Made by a program: the position numbers and the translations under genes. Below, piece after piece: positions 1 to 7,195 of a stretch of DNA of 42,311 bases; within the stretch, counting starts at the first letter, position 1; the number at the start of each line of letters is the position of its first letter. Origin of the DNA: a virus; the IMG/VR virus record IMGVR_UViG_3300025000_000203, positions 1 to 42,311 of that record; one strand, written 5' to 3'. Below the pieces are notes generated by a model. That model saw only the letters and a program-made list of their open reading frames with translations. It was not told where the DNA came from and did not search any database.

Positions 1-156
1 ATTGGAACACCTTATTCTAAGTTAATTGTATTCTGCAATATATTTGATTGGGGATTTACGGTTGTAAGTATCGGAGATCTGATTATTCGATTTTATGTGT
101 TTTTAATTCTATTTAATGCAATTAAAAAATCAAATCAAAAAACTTTAATAAAATGA
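1..156 (+). CDS. C-terminal end of a small membrane protein (partial)
   Basis: The frame is open from the window edge and stops at TGA 154-156, giving 51 residues. The visible part is hydrophobic and contains the run DWGFTVVSIGDLIIRF followed by another hydrophobic stretch and a short Lys-rich tail. This resembles the last helix of small polytopic proteins of the DUF5317 or signal-peptidase II type, which share a S-I-G-D turn, but the N-terminus is missing and the assignment is weak. It ends 12 bases before the promoter of the next gene, so it belongs to a separate upstream transcription unit. Confidence 0.45.
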   Translation: MGTPYSKLIVFCNIFDWGFTVVSIGDLIIRFYVFLILFNAIKKSNQKTLIK

Positions 157-167
157 TAAAATAATTG

Positions 168-196
168 TTGACATTAAATCAACTCTATGGTAATAT
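168..196 (+). promoter_or_regulatory. Sigma-A promoter of the membrane protein-agrD unit
   Basis: TTGACA at 168-173 and TAATAT at 191-196 are separated by exactly 17 bases, and TGG before the -10 gives an extended -10. The 11-mer TATGGTAATAT at 186-196 recurs at the promoter at 1275-1303 and in the switch region at 7658. Confidence 0.85.
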
Positions 197-230
197 ATAA
201 AAAGAAAAAGTTGCTAAGGAGTTGGTGAAG

Positions 231-1055
231 TTGATACATAATGTTATGAATGCTGTATTAAATGGAATTACGACGAGTACTTTTGAAGAAGGTGCATGGG
301 AATTAACTGTATTAATTTTATTGAAACGATTTGATTTATTAGATAAATATATGTGGAAAGAAAAAATAAAGTACCTAGCTTTTCCTGTATTGCTTTCGTC
401 ATTAGTAATAAATACTTTAAAATATATAATTGTTGCTCCAAGATTAATTATATCATTGTCAGCAATAATAACAATATATGTAGGAATAATATATATTCTT
501 AAAGCACCAGAAAATAATATTCTTAATGAAAAAATACCTTATATTAAAACTTTCTTTTATGTATTATCAGGTTTTATAGTATTAATTATAATGACTGAAT
601 ATTTATATATTAACATAATACTAAAATATATTGGAAAATCAATTATAGAAGTAAATAGTGCATGGTATATGAATTTTTTAATGTCAATACCTGCAAAGTT
701 AATACAATTTATTATGGTTATGATAATATTATTTATTCAAACAAGAAAAAATTATTTAGATGTATTTAAATCAATATTTTATGATAAAAAGTTTAGTATA
801 ATTATAATGTCATTTGTTTTAATGCTTATAGTTTTTTGGATAATACTAATAGATATATTTGGTGACTATGAAATTATATCACATTTTAATTATATTCAAC
901 AAATATTACTTAACATTATAATTCTTACAATTCCAAGTATATTACTAATATTAATGATTAGTTTAGTAGTATGTTTTATTGAAATCGTAGCAAAAATACA
1001 AATGTCACATCGAAATATGTTTGAAGATTTTGATGATGATATAAATGATTATTAA
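231..1055 (+). CDS. Multispanning membrane protein of the Agr locus, possible peptide receptor without kinase
   Basis: About 274 residues with some six or seven strongly hydrophobic segments and a short acidic cytoplasmic tail (FEDFDDDIND). The N-terminus has a polar run (FEEGAWELTVLILLKRFDLL) like the sensor end of some clostridial membrane proteins found next to autoinducer peptides. I see no histidine-kinase H, N or G box, so if this is a receptor it lacks the usual output domain. The start is taken as TTG 231 because TAAGGAG at 215-221 gives 9 bases of spacing; the in-frame TTG at 222 and GTG at 225 sit on or too near the ribosome site. It shares a transcript with agrD, which begins 20 bases after its stop. 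The receptor role is inference from position; a transporter or immunity-type partner is equally possible. Confidence 0.7.
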   Translation: MIHNVMNAVLNGITTSTFEEGAWELTVLILLKRFDLLDKYMWKEKIKYLAFPVLLSSLVINTLKYIIVAPRLIISLSAIITIYVGIIYILKAPENNILNEKIPYIKTFFYVLSGFIVLIIMTEYLYINIILKYIGKSIIEVNSAWYMNFLMSIPAKLIQFIMVMIILFIQTRKNYLDVFKSIFYDKKFSIIIMSFVLMLIVFWIILIDIFGDYEIISHFNYIQQILLNIIILTIPSILLILMISLVVCFIEIVAKIQMSHRNMFEDFDDDINDY

Positions 1056-1075
1056 GTAAAGGAGGTGAAATTTTT

Positions 1076-1195
1076 ATGAAAAAGATTATGAAATTTGCAG
1101 GTTTTATTGCTTTAGTAGGTGCTACTTTTGGTTGTGTTATTAACTCTGCTGCATGGCTTCATCAACCTAAAGCACCCTCTATGTTAGTTAAGTAA
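1076..1195 (+). CDS. agrD: AgrD-like cyclic lactone autoinducer pro-peptide (39 aa)
   Basis: A perfect GGAGGTG at 1061-1067 precedes ATG 1076. The peptide has the three-part plan of AgrD: a Lys-containing amphipathic/hydrophobic leader (residues 1-22), a short core, and a conserved C-terminal tail HQPKAPSML that is the hallmark recognised in clostridial AgrD peptides. Aligning on the HQPK tail puts the five-residue ring at Ser24-Ala-Ala-Trp-Leu28, so the ring nucleophile would be Ser (an ester lactone) rather than the usual Cys; Cys20 lies four residues earlier. AgrB at 2775 is the expected processing protease, but two genes lie between. Expected fate (family knowledge): AgrB cleaves after the core and cyclises it, and the peptide is exported as a signal. 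Confidence 0.85.
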   Translation: MKKIMKFAGFIALVGATFGCVINSAAWLHQPKAPSMLVK

Positions 1196-1216
1196 TTAAT
1201 TAACTACATAGAAAAC

Positions 1217-1252
1217 TTCTAGGGTAGAGTGTTTATTTCCTCTACTCTAGAA
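1217..1252 (+). other. 13-bp inverted repeat after agrD
   Basis: Arms 1217-1229 and 1240-1252 pair over 13 positions with one G-U and a 10-base loop. A-rich rather than T-rich sequence follows on the plus strand, so intrinsic termination is not obvious. It separates the agrD transcript from the next promoter and may cap the short agrD messenger. The motif TTCTAGG in the left arm recurs in two promoter spacers (1279-1285, 3988-3994). Confidence 0.6.
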
Positions 1253-1274
1253 TAAAAAAATAATAAAAAAAGTA

Positions 1275-1303
1275 TTGTGTTCTAGGATAAAATATGGTAA
1301 TAT
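1275..1303 (+). promoter_or_regulatory. Promoter of the HTH/MazF fusion-agrB unit
   Basis: TTGTGT 1275-1280, a 17-base spacer, and TAATAT 1298-1303 with TGG extended -10. The -10 region is the same TATGGTAATAT 11-mer as at 186-196. The spacer begins TCTAGG directly after the -35, as in the promoter at 3983. Confidence 0.65.
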
Positions 1304-1349
1304 ATTATATATACATTGTAATTAAAATATAAAACAAGGAGTGAGTAAA

Positions 1350-2237
1350 ATGATTTTATTTAATAAGAAAAAAACAAATGTCCCTGTAACTGTAGATATT
1401 AACATGGAAAGAATTAGGAAGGAATTAGCTTATGCTACGAAAGTTGCTGTTGGGTATAATCGAACAATATCTCAATTTATAAAAGTAATGAATATGGTGG
1501 ATGAAAAACCAATAGTTAGTATAATAAATCAAAAATATAATGAATTGCCTGATAGGAATTTATTAAGGAAGATTGCATCTTGTAGTGAAGGTAGGATTAC
1601 GTATCAGCATTTGTATAACATTGTAGGTTACTCTGAATTTGATCCTGAAGAAGATCGCTCATGGGCAAAATGGGTTCCACGATGGGCAGAAGTGTATATG
1701 TGTGATTTAGGTGTAGGAGAAGATAGTATTCAAGGAGGAAAAAGAAATGTATTAATAATTCAAAATAACAAAGGAAATCAATACAGCCCGAATGTATCTA
1801 TATTGCCAATATCTTCCAGATGTAAATTTAATTCCAATATGCATATATTGCTTGGAAAAGAATTTAATTTTGAAAAGGACAGTTATTGTTTGACTGAAAT
1901 GCCATTAACTGTAAGTAAGAGGAGATTCTTCTATAATAAAATACCTTATAAAATTACAAAATTACCTGATTTTAAAATGAAAGAAATACAGGTTGGATTA
2001 GAAAAACAATTTGGATTTTTACCGCTTTATTTTGATGTAGAACATGCATTTGAGCTAGTCAGACATATAAAAAATCTAGAAAATAATATTAAGATTAAGA
2101 AATCACATAATTTGGTAGACATTATGGAAGGTAAGTTAAATGATCTAAAAGAATATTGCTCAAAATATCATAAGAATCACAAAATTTTACTACAAGAATA
2201 CGATAGAATCAACAATTACAGTTACAATGCTATATAA
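1350..2237 (+). CDS. Helix-turn-helix / MazF-PemK toxin-fold fusion protein
   Basis: 295 residues. Residues 1-100 form a predicted helical region reading like an XRE-type domain found fused to PemK domains (LPDRNLLRKIASCSEGRITY). Residues 108-230 carry a MazF/PemK fold: RWAEVYMCDLG, then QGGKRNVLIIQNN and SPNVSILPISS. The Arg of the GG-x-R motif, catalytic in MazF, is present as Arg132; the position of the catalytic Thr is occupied by Ser155 or Ser156. MazF-family proteins are sequence-specific endoribonucleases. ATG 1350 is chosen because AAGGAG lies at 1336-1341; the in-frame GTG 1341 overlaps it. No MazE-like antitoxin is visible beside it, so the N-terminal domain may do the restraining or the DNA binding. 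It sits between agrD and agrB and may be part of the signalling output (inference). Confidence 0.8.
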   Translation: MILFNKKKTNVPVTVDINMERIRKELAYATKVAVGYNRTISQFIKVMNMVDEKPIVSIINQKYNELPDRNLLRKIASCSEGRITYQHLYNIVGYSEFDPEEDRSWAKWVPRWAEVYMCDLGVGEDSIQGGKRNVLIIQNNKGNQYSPNVSILPISSRCKFNSNMHILLGKEFNFEKDSYCLTEMPLTVSKRRFFYNKIPYKITKLPDFKMKEIQVGLEKQFGFLPLYFDVEHAFELVRHIKNLENNIKIKKSHNLVDIMEGKLNDLKEYCSKYHKNHKILLQEYDRINNYSYNAI

Positions 2238-2254
2238 CATTATATAGCATTGTA
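2223..2254 (+). repeat. 15-bp perfect inverted repeat with a 2-base centre, overlapping a stop codon
   Basis: Arms 2223-2237 and 2240-2254 are perfect complements with CA between them. The left arm contains the last codons and TAA of the HTH/MazF gene. No U-tract follows. Such a tight palindrome is more likely an operator, cruciform or RNA-processing hairpin than a terminator. Confidence 0.7.
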
Positions 2255-2316
2255 TAATATAAACAAAAAATTATATAATCTAACAAAAAACAAACAAAAA
2301 GGAGATGTTATTTAAA

Positions 2317-2790
2317 ATGATCAATGAATACAAACTAAAACAATTATGTAATAAATATGGTATTGAATATCAAATATTTCACTCAACAGATACTATATTA
2401 ATAGATGCAAAATTAGATATATGGGAGGTGAAATATTATGAAGAAATACAGAAAAAGTTAAATTTATTATACAATAAACAAAAAGAAATTCAATTGCAAT
2501 TATTATCTCCTATATTAGATGAACCAATTAAGAAAAAAATATTATACGAATATGAAAAAATAAATAAAAAAATAAAAGAAACAAAACCATATTATTTGCT
2601 TCATAAAAATAAATCTGAGAATAAATTTAGTAATCAACATAGACAAAATTGGAAGAGAAATTTATATCAAGTAATAACTTTTATATTAGCACATAAAAGA
2701 GTTTTATATGGTATCCATTATGGATCACCATATATACATAAACACAAATATAAAATAAATAATAAGGGGAAAATATGCTTACCTATTTAA
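2317..2790 (+). CDS. Unknown basic coiled-coil protein of the Agr locus
   Basis: 157 residues, very rich in Lys, Tyr and Asn, with a long charged helix around residues 35-85 (KKLNLLYNKQKEIQLQ) and a His/Tyr-rich basic C-terminus (HKRVLYGIHYGSPYIHKHKY). No family recognised. ATG 2317 is preferred because AAAAAGGAGA at 2296-2305 gives 11 bases of spacing, whereas the upstream in-frame ATG 2305 lies inside the ribosome site. Its last 16 bases overlap the start of agrB, implying translational coupling. A partner in peptide processing or an output protein are both possible. Confidence 0.65.
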   Translation: MINEYKLKQLCNKYGIEYQIFHSTDTILIDAKLDIWEVKYYEEIQKKLNLLYNKQKEIQLQLLSPILDEPIKKKILYEYEKINKKIKETKPYYLLHKNKSENKFSNQHRQNWKRNLYQVITFILAHKRVLYGIHYGSPYIHKHKYKINNKGKICLPI

Positions 2791-3404
2791 AAAACTACAT
2801 AATAACATTCCGCTATGTCAAACTTATCTCATACATTTTATCCAAATACCTACATAACAAAATACAAAAATATCACAATCAAGGATACGATATGGGCAAA
2901 TGCATTAAATACAACAGATACACCTACTACTATGGATTCCAAATCATAATAGGAGGTATAAACAAATTCCTCTTACTAATCATACCAGGATTACTACTCA
3001 ATATTCTACCACAACTCTTAATAACAACACTATCATTCGCTTCTATCCGTATCTTCGCCGGAGGCCTGCATTTTGATAGCTACCCCAAGTGTTCTTATAT
3101 ATCACTATTATCATTCACAATCATGGCACTCTTAGCAAAATACATCATATTAAATCAATTTATCAGTATGTCAATATTCTTATCTGTATTATTTTTAATT
3201 TTAATCTATGCCCCTATAGAACATCCAAACAGACCAATAAAAGAAAAAGAAAAAATAAAGTTTAAAATAATCGCATTATTTGTATTAAGCACATTAGTTA
3301 TTATCCACATGTTTGTAAATAATGTTATTATAAGTAATTCTATTATATATGGAGTATTATTAGCAGGACTAATTTCGACACCAATAGTAAATAAACTAAA
3401 ATAG
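2775..3404 (+). CDS. agrB: AgrB-type membrane cysteine protease, pro-peptide processing and cyclisation
   Basis: 209 residues, usual AgrB length. Several transmembrane helices, with the diagnostic block RIFAGGLHFDSYPKCSYIS in which His99 and Cys106 are the catalytic pair of the AgrB family. AgrB cleaves the C-terminal tail of AgrD and forms the lactone or thiolactone ring at the membrane; the AgrD-like substrate is encoded at 1076-1195. AAGGGGA at 2764-2770 sets ATG 2775. The start overlaps the preceding gene. The first roughly 350 bases use many more C-ending codons than neighbouring genes, a local compositional difference that may reflect recent transfer. Confidence 0.93.
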   Translation: MLTYLKNYIITFRYVKLISYILSKYLHNKIQKYHNQGYDMGKCIKYNRYTYYYGFQIIIGGINKFLLLIIPGLLLNILPQLLITTLSFASIRIFAGGLHFDSYPKCSYISLLSFTIMALLAKYIILNQFISMSIFLSVLFLILIYAPIEHPNRPIKEKEKIKFKIIALFVLSTLVIIHMFVNNVIISNSIIYGVLLAGLISTPIVNKLK

Positions 3405-3540
3405 TTAGATTTAGATATTAACATATGACTATAAATAGTCAGTAAATGTCGGCAGGTTAGTATTGTTCATATATGAAATATTATGTAGAATAATAATATT
3501 AAAACAATTTAATTATGATTAAAACAAATGAACAAAACTA
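3405..3540. promoter_or_regulatory. Intergenic segment with two short palindromes
   Basis: No gene is visible. It contains TGACTATAAATAGTCA at 3426-3441 (7-base arms, 2-base centre) and TTCATATATGAA at 3466-3477. Both lie upstream of the promoter at 3541 and are candidate operators; neither resembles a terminator. Confidence 0.5.
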
Positions 3541-3569
3541 TTGCCTTTTAGTTGTTAGGGTATTATAAT
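3541..3569 (+). promoter_or_regulatory. Sigma-A promoter upstream of a LexA-type box
   Basis: TTGCCT 3541-3546, 17-base spacer, TATAAT 3564-3569. The LexA-like box lies 15 bases downstream of the -10, where binding would block transcription initiation or clearance. Confidence 0.75.
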
Positions 3570-3583
3570 AGAATAAATAAATA

Positions 3584-3597
3584 CGAACAAATGTTCT
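3584..3597 (+). promoter_or_regulatory. LexA/DinR SOS box
   Basis: CGAACAAATGTTCT matches the Firmicute LexA consensus CGAAC-N4-GTTC with both half-sites perfect. It lies between the -10 at 3564 and the gene at 3632, so that gene is expected to be repressed by host LexA and induced by DNA damage. Confidence 0.75.
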
Positions 3598-3631
3598 AAA
3601 ATTAAAGGAGGAGATTATTATTAATAGTAGA

Positions 3632-3952
3632 ATGGTATATGTAATTAAAGATCAGGATGGAAACTTTGTATCCGGCAATCGAAGAACTTTTACATTTACG
3701 GATGAAGGTTGGTTATATCTTAATTATACAGGTGTAACAACAGGTTTTAGTTTTTATACTACTGAGAAAGGTTTGAAAACAGCAGAAATAGATTTAAAAA
3801 AATTGCAAAGTATAAATGATAAATATGGATTTGGTAAAATATTTTATATTAAATGTCTTGAATATAATTCAATAGAAGAAGGATATTTTATTATTGATAA
3901 AATATTTAAAGATAAAATACATAATTATAATAAAAAAGTTATAAATTTCTAA
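3632..3952 (+). CDS. Unknown 106-aa protein under a LexA-type box
   Basis: No family recognised. The N-terminal half reads as beta strands (VYVIKDQDGNFVSGNRR), the C-terminal half as a helix plus a short Lys-rich tail. ATG 3632 is 18 bases from GGAGGAG (3607-3613), unusually far; an ATT codon at 3620 in the same frame has ideal spacing and may be the true start, adding four residues. Its own promoter with an SOS box makes it a candidate induction factor: a small protein that responds to DNA damage next to the repressor operon, by analogy with antirepressors (inference). Confidence 0.65.
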   Translation: MVYVIKDQDGNFVSGNRRTFTFTDEGWLYLNYTGVTTGFSFYTTEKGLKTAEIDLKKLQSINDKYGFGKIFYIKCLEYNSIEEGYFIIDKIFKDKIHNYNKKVINF

Positions 3953-3982
3953 AATAAAATTAAAAAATAATGTTTAAAGTTA

Positions 3983-4011
3983 TTGACTTCTAGGCAATAC
4001 TATATTATAAT
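3983..4011 (+). promoter_or_regulatory. Promoter of the repressor-like operon
   Basis: TTGACT 3983-3988, 17-base spacer, TATAAT 4006-4011. The spacer starts TCTAGG as at 1281, suggesting a shared operator with the agrB unit. It drives the four genes up to the terminator at 7194. Confidence 0.8.
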
Positions 4012-4041
4012 AATACATATTGCTGAAAGGGGTTGATAATT

Positions 4042-5364
4042 ATGCTTAAAGAAAATCAAAATAAATTAATAATTAGGCTCAAAGGTATAATAAAAGAAGT
4101 AGGATATATGAGTGATATTAAGCAGGATATAGTAACAGAGTTTAAATTGAGAAATCTTAATGGGTTGAGAGCAGTTTGGGCGTTCTCTGAAAACCTGGAT
4201 TTAATTACTCTCACTGATTCTGAAGAAGACATTCGTTTCCTATTTCTTTTTTCTTATTCTTTGAGCAAGGTGTTAAAAGAAAAAGAAATAGACATATCTA
4301 TTAATGTAAAGGATTATTTTACTGAGTTAGAGTATAATACTTGGATAGGATATAGAGAAATTAAAGAATCTGAAAATATATATCCTATAGTAATTGATAA
4401 TGTAGATGAGATTTCTGATAGATATTATCAAACAATAATGTCTGCTCAAGAAATTGAGAGATTAAATGCCGCAAATATTTTAATTTATAACCCTAATAGT
4501 CAGCGTGAATTGAAGGTTACTAAAGCAGGTTTAAGTATAAATGTTAATCCTAAAAAAGTAACTGAAATTGCAGAGAGAATGTCAGATGGGAAACAATTTG
4601 CAGATGATTTAAAATTTAATATATTAGGTGATCCTCCAGTTTATAATCCAAAGAAAAGAACTTTGACAATTTATGAAGGAAGTTTTATAAACACATTTGA
4701 TGGTCAGCATAGAAAAGAAGGAAATGCGTTAGTTTTAAGTAAAAACCCTCATTTAAAATTTAATTGGCCTGTAAAATTTACAGCATATAGTGAAATTCGT
4801 ACACATGATTGTATGACTCAAATCAATAAACAAACACCAATAGATGAAGAATTTTTATCTACAAAAGATTATAGCAAAAGTGAAAATTTACTTATAGATA
4901 AAATAATGGATTCTAGAGGTGAATTATCTGTTGCAACCAAAGATACTGATAGTTATGTAAAAGAAAATAGAGGATTAACAACTAAAAGTATTTTATCCGA
5001 AGCTATTAAAGATAATTATGAAGGGAAAATTGAAATAAGTATTAATAGAGATAGTGTTGCAAATTGGATTGTAGAATTTACAAACTATCTTATGGGATAC
5101 TTTATAGATGATTTTATAACTAAACCATATGAAGTTAAAAAACATAGTTATATAAATAATATGAATATGTTTTATGGATATATTGCTCTTTCTGCAAAAT
5201 TACAAAACAATAGTCAATGGAAAGATATTCTTAAACAAAAAATAGAATCAATTGAATTTAGCAAAAGTAATTCTATGTGGAAAGATATTGGCATTATAGG
5301 AGAGAGGAAAATTAATAAAACAATTAGAAATAAATTGTATAAATTATTTACGGAGGGATTATAA
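4042..5364 (+). CDS. DGQHR-domain protein (DndB/YopQ-like)
   Basis: 440 residues. The signature FDGQHR lies at residues 219-224, followed by QINKQTPIDEEFL around residue 260; both are typical of the DGQHR family, whose best-known member is DndB, the negative regulator of DNA phosphorothioation genes. The rest is mixed alpha/beta with no membrane segments. ATG 4042 is set by AAAGGGG at 4026-4032; the upstream TTG 4033 abuts the ribosome site. It is first of four genes co-directed with an integrase-fold and an XRE gene. From memory, SPbeta has a similar-length gene (yopQ) directly before its repressor yopR, and this position matches. A regulatory, DNA-associated role is likely, not demonstrated. 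Confidence 0.75.
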   Translation: MLKENQNKLIIRLKGIIKEVGYMSDIKQDIVTEFKLRNLNGLRAVWAFSENLDLITLTDSEEDIRFLFLFSYSLSKVLKEKEIDISINVKDYFTELEYNTWIGYREIKESENIYPIVIDNVDEISDRYYQTIMSAQEIERLNAANILIYNPNSQRELKVTKAGLSINVNPKKVTEIAERMSDGKQFADDLKFNILGDPPVYNPKKRTLTIYEGSFINTFDGQHRKEGNALVLSKNPHLKFNWPVKFTAYSEIRTHDCMTQINKQTPIDEEFLSTKDYSKSENLLIDKIMDSRGELSVATKDTDSYVKENRGLTTKSILSEAIKDNYEGKIEISINRDSVANWIVEFTNYLMGYFIDDFITKPYEVKKHSYINNMNMFYGYIALSAKLQNNSQWKDILKQKIESIEFSKSNSMWKDIGIIGERKINKTIRNKLYKLFTEGL

Positions 5365-5366
5365 AA

Positions 5367-6389
5367 ATGGATATATTTAAGGTAGATAATGACATTAAAC
5401 ATGAATATTTAGATGCAAAACCATCTGATACTGCTAAATCAGATATATTTGTTTTGAAATCTGCCGATGAATATGAAGATTTAATAGAAAAACCTGTTTA
5501 TAATATGTCATATTCTGAAATTCGTGAGATGGTAGCAATGCAATTTAAAAATACTTCTATAAAATCAATTTTAAAAAATGTTTCTGTGTTGAAAACATAT
5601 ATTGATTTTTGTCTTAGAGAGAAAAGAATTGTTAATCATGGAGAAAATAGATTAGCAACATTTACAATAGATGAAGCTAAGGAATTTGTTAGTAAGCAGG
5701 CATTATTGAATAAGTATATTTCTAAGGAGAAACTTAGAGAATATCAAAATATGCTTTATAATGCACAAGATCAATTAATATTAGAAATTCCCTTTATTGG
5801 AGGCAGAGGTAGAACTACTGAAAATGGGACAATGGAAGAAATAATTAATCTTACTATAGATGATGTAGATGAAAAGAATAATAGAATTGCATTAACTCAA
5901 AATGATAATAAAAATAGAATAATTGATGTGGAATCTTCAACTATTGAATTAATAAAAGATACCTATGAACAAGAGTTTTATGTTGAAAATAATGGTGAAA
6001 TGACAAATAATACTAGATTGTCTGAACCAAGAAAAATTAAAATTAATAAAGTTGAACATTTTGTTTTTAGAGTTCCTTCAAAGAATAAATTTCAAATATT
6101 TAATACTAGTATATTAAATTCTAGGATGAGAAAAATACAGAAATACCTTGGAAACCCATACATTACTGTAACAGGTTTATATTTTTCTGGAATGTTAAAT
6201 TTAGCAATGGATATTTATAGGAGAAAAGGTGAAGTGACAAAAGACGATTATATCACTATATGCGAAAGATATAATTACGGTGGTTCTGATTCTGAAAAAA
6301 ATGATTCTGATGATTCTAAAAAATATGAAAAATATTGGTATAATTTAAAAAGTTTATTTGACCAATATAAGGGGCTGGTTTTAAAGTGA
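5367..6389 (+). CDS. Integrase-fold DNA-binding protein without catalytic residues, candidate MrpR/YopR-like repressor
   Basis: 340 residues. An N-terminal helical core-binding-like part (residues 45-140) is followed by a tyrosine-recombinase-like region: the box I equivalent reads ENGTMEEIINLTIDDVDEKN (152-171), where real integrases have TGLR-SE. Box II reads TVTGLYFSGMLNLAMD (267-282), where integrases have H-x-L-R-H. Box I Arg, box II His and box II Arg are all replaced, and no clear GH..Y box remains, so strand cleavage is not expected. The SPbeta master repressor MrpR (YopR) is known to be a recombinase fold used only for DNA binding, and this gene is in the equivalent place. It begins 3 bases after the preceding stop and its stop overlaps the next GTG. 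Confidence 0.75.
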   Translation: MDIFKVDNDIKHEYLDAKPSDTAKSDIFVLKSADEYEDLIEKPVYNMSYSEIREMVAMQFKNTSIKSILKNVSVLKTYIDFCLREKRIVNHGENRLATFTIDEAKEFVSKQALLNKYISKEKLREYQNMLYNAQDQLILEIPFIGGRGRTTENGTMEEIINLTIDDVDEKNNRIALTQNDNKNRIIDVESSTIELIKDTYEQEFYVENNGEMTNNTRLSEPRKIKINKVEHFVFRVPSKNKFQIFNTSILNSRMRKIQKYLGNPYITVTGLYFSGMLNLAMDIYRRKGEVTKDDYITICERYNYGGSDSEKNDSDDSKKYEKYWYNLKSLFDQYKGLVLK

Positions 6390-6781
6390 TTTTTGAAGAT
6401 ATGATAAGCAGATATAATATACTAGTATTCTTCAAAGATAAACTAACTCAAAAAGGATATAATTTTAAACAATTATCTTATTTAAATGTTCAAATTGAGT
6501 TATTAGATAAACTTATAAAGAAAGAAAGTTTTGATGTTTTGAATGTATTATTGAGAGAAAAAACTAATTATAGACTGTTAAAACAAATTGAGCATGGTTT
6601 AAATAATTTAGTTGAAATCTCAAAATATCCTGATAAATGGAAATTATGTAAAGTAGATGATTGTAATGAAGAATGGTTAAATCCAGAATCATTGATTTTT
6701 TCTACAGAGAAAGAAATACTTGCATTTACTAAGAATACGTCTTACCAAGGACAGAAATATATTAATAATAAATGGCAGTAA
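6386..6781 (+). CDS. Unknown 131-aa protein of the repressor operon
   Basis: Starts at GTG 6386, overlapping the TGA of the preceding gene, with ATAAGGGG at 6366-6373. The protein is helical and charged with no motif that I recognise (FKQLSYLNVQIELLDKLIKK; a Cys pair around KLCKVDDCNEEW). Overlap with the integrase-fold gene implies coupled synthesis and possibly a direct partner. Confidence 0.7.
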   Translation: MIFEDMISRYNILVFFKDKLTQKGYNFKQLSYLNVQIELLDKLIKKESFDVLNVLLREKTNYRLLKQIEHGLNNLVEISKYPDKWKLCKVDDCNEEWLNPESLIFSTEKEILAFTKNTSYQGQKYINNKWQ

Positions 6782-6799
6782 TATAAGGTGGTGAGATAA

Positions 6800-7195
6800 A
6801 TGAAATATGGAGAAAAAATAATTAAATTGAGAGAAAGCTTAGGCATAAAACGATGGACTGAATATGGAGAAATTGTAGGTTTGTCAGGAAATTGGTTGTC
6901 TGATCAAGCCAAAAAAGATTCTATTCAAACCATTGATATACCAAGATTGATAAAATTGGTAGAATACCATCAAATATCTCTGGACTATTTATTAAGAGAT
7001 GATGATAAAGAATTTTCAATTAATAAGAATGATAATTTATCATATAATGATATATTAATTATGATTAATAATATTCAAGAAGAATTAAAAGAAAAAAATG
7101 TTTGTTTTAATGGATATAACATGAATGATGAATGTAAGGGCATTGTATTTGATAGTTTGGATATATTAAAGGAATTTATAAAAAACAATTTATAA
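6800..7195 (+). CDS. XRE-family transcription regulator
   Basis: 131 residues. Residues 3-62 form a Cro/CI-type helix-turn-helix (KIIKLRESLGIKRWTEYGEI, then GLSGNWLSDQ as recognition region, and VEYHQISLDYLL at the end of the domain). The C-terminal half is helical and may dimerise. GGTGGTGAG precedes ATG 6800. It is the last gene before an intrinsic terminator, in the position where SPbeta has an XRE gene (yopS, from memory). It probably binds the adjacent switch region at 7500-7900. Confidence 0.85.
   Translation: MKYGEKIIKLRESLGIKRWTEYGEIVGLSGNWLSDQAKKDSIQTIDIPRLIKLVEYHQISLDYLLRDDDKEFSINKNDNLSYNDILIMINNIQEELKEKNVCFNGYNMNDECKGIVFDSLDILKEFIKNNL

Noticed and set aside
1-3404. Complete agr operon with histidine kinase and response regulator
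   Set aside because: No gene in the window has HATPase, DHp or receiver motifs, so agrC and agrA are absent here; they may exist outside the window.
3206-3424. Minus-strand 72-codon frame across the agrB end
   Set aside because: Antisense shadow of the hydrophobic C-terminus of agrB without ribosome site.
5367-6389. Functional phage integrase
   Set aside because: The Arg, His and Arg of the recombinase active site are not found at the aligned boxes, so a DNA-binding role is preferred.
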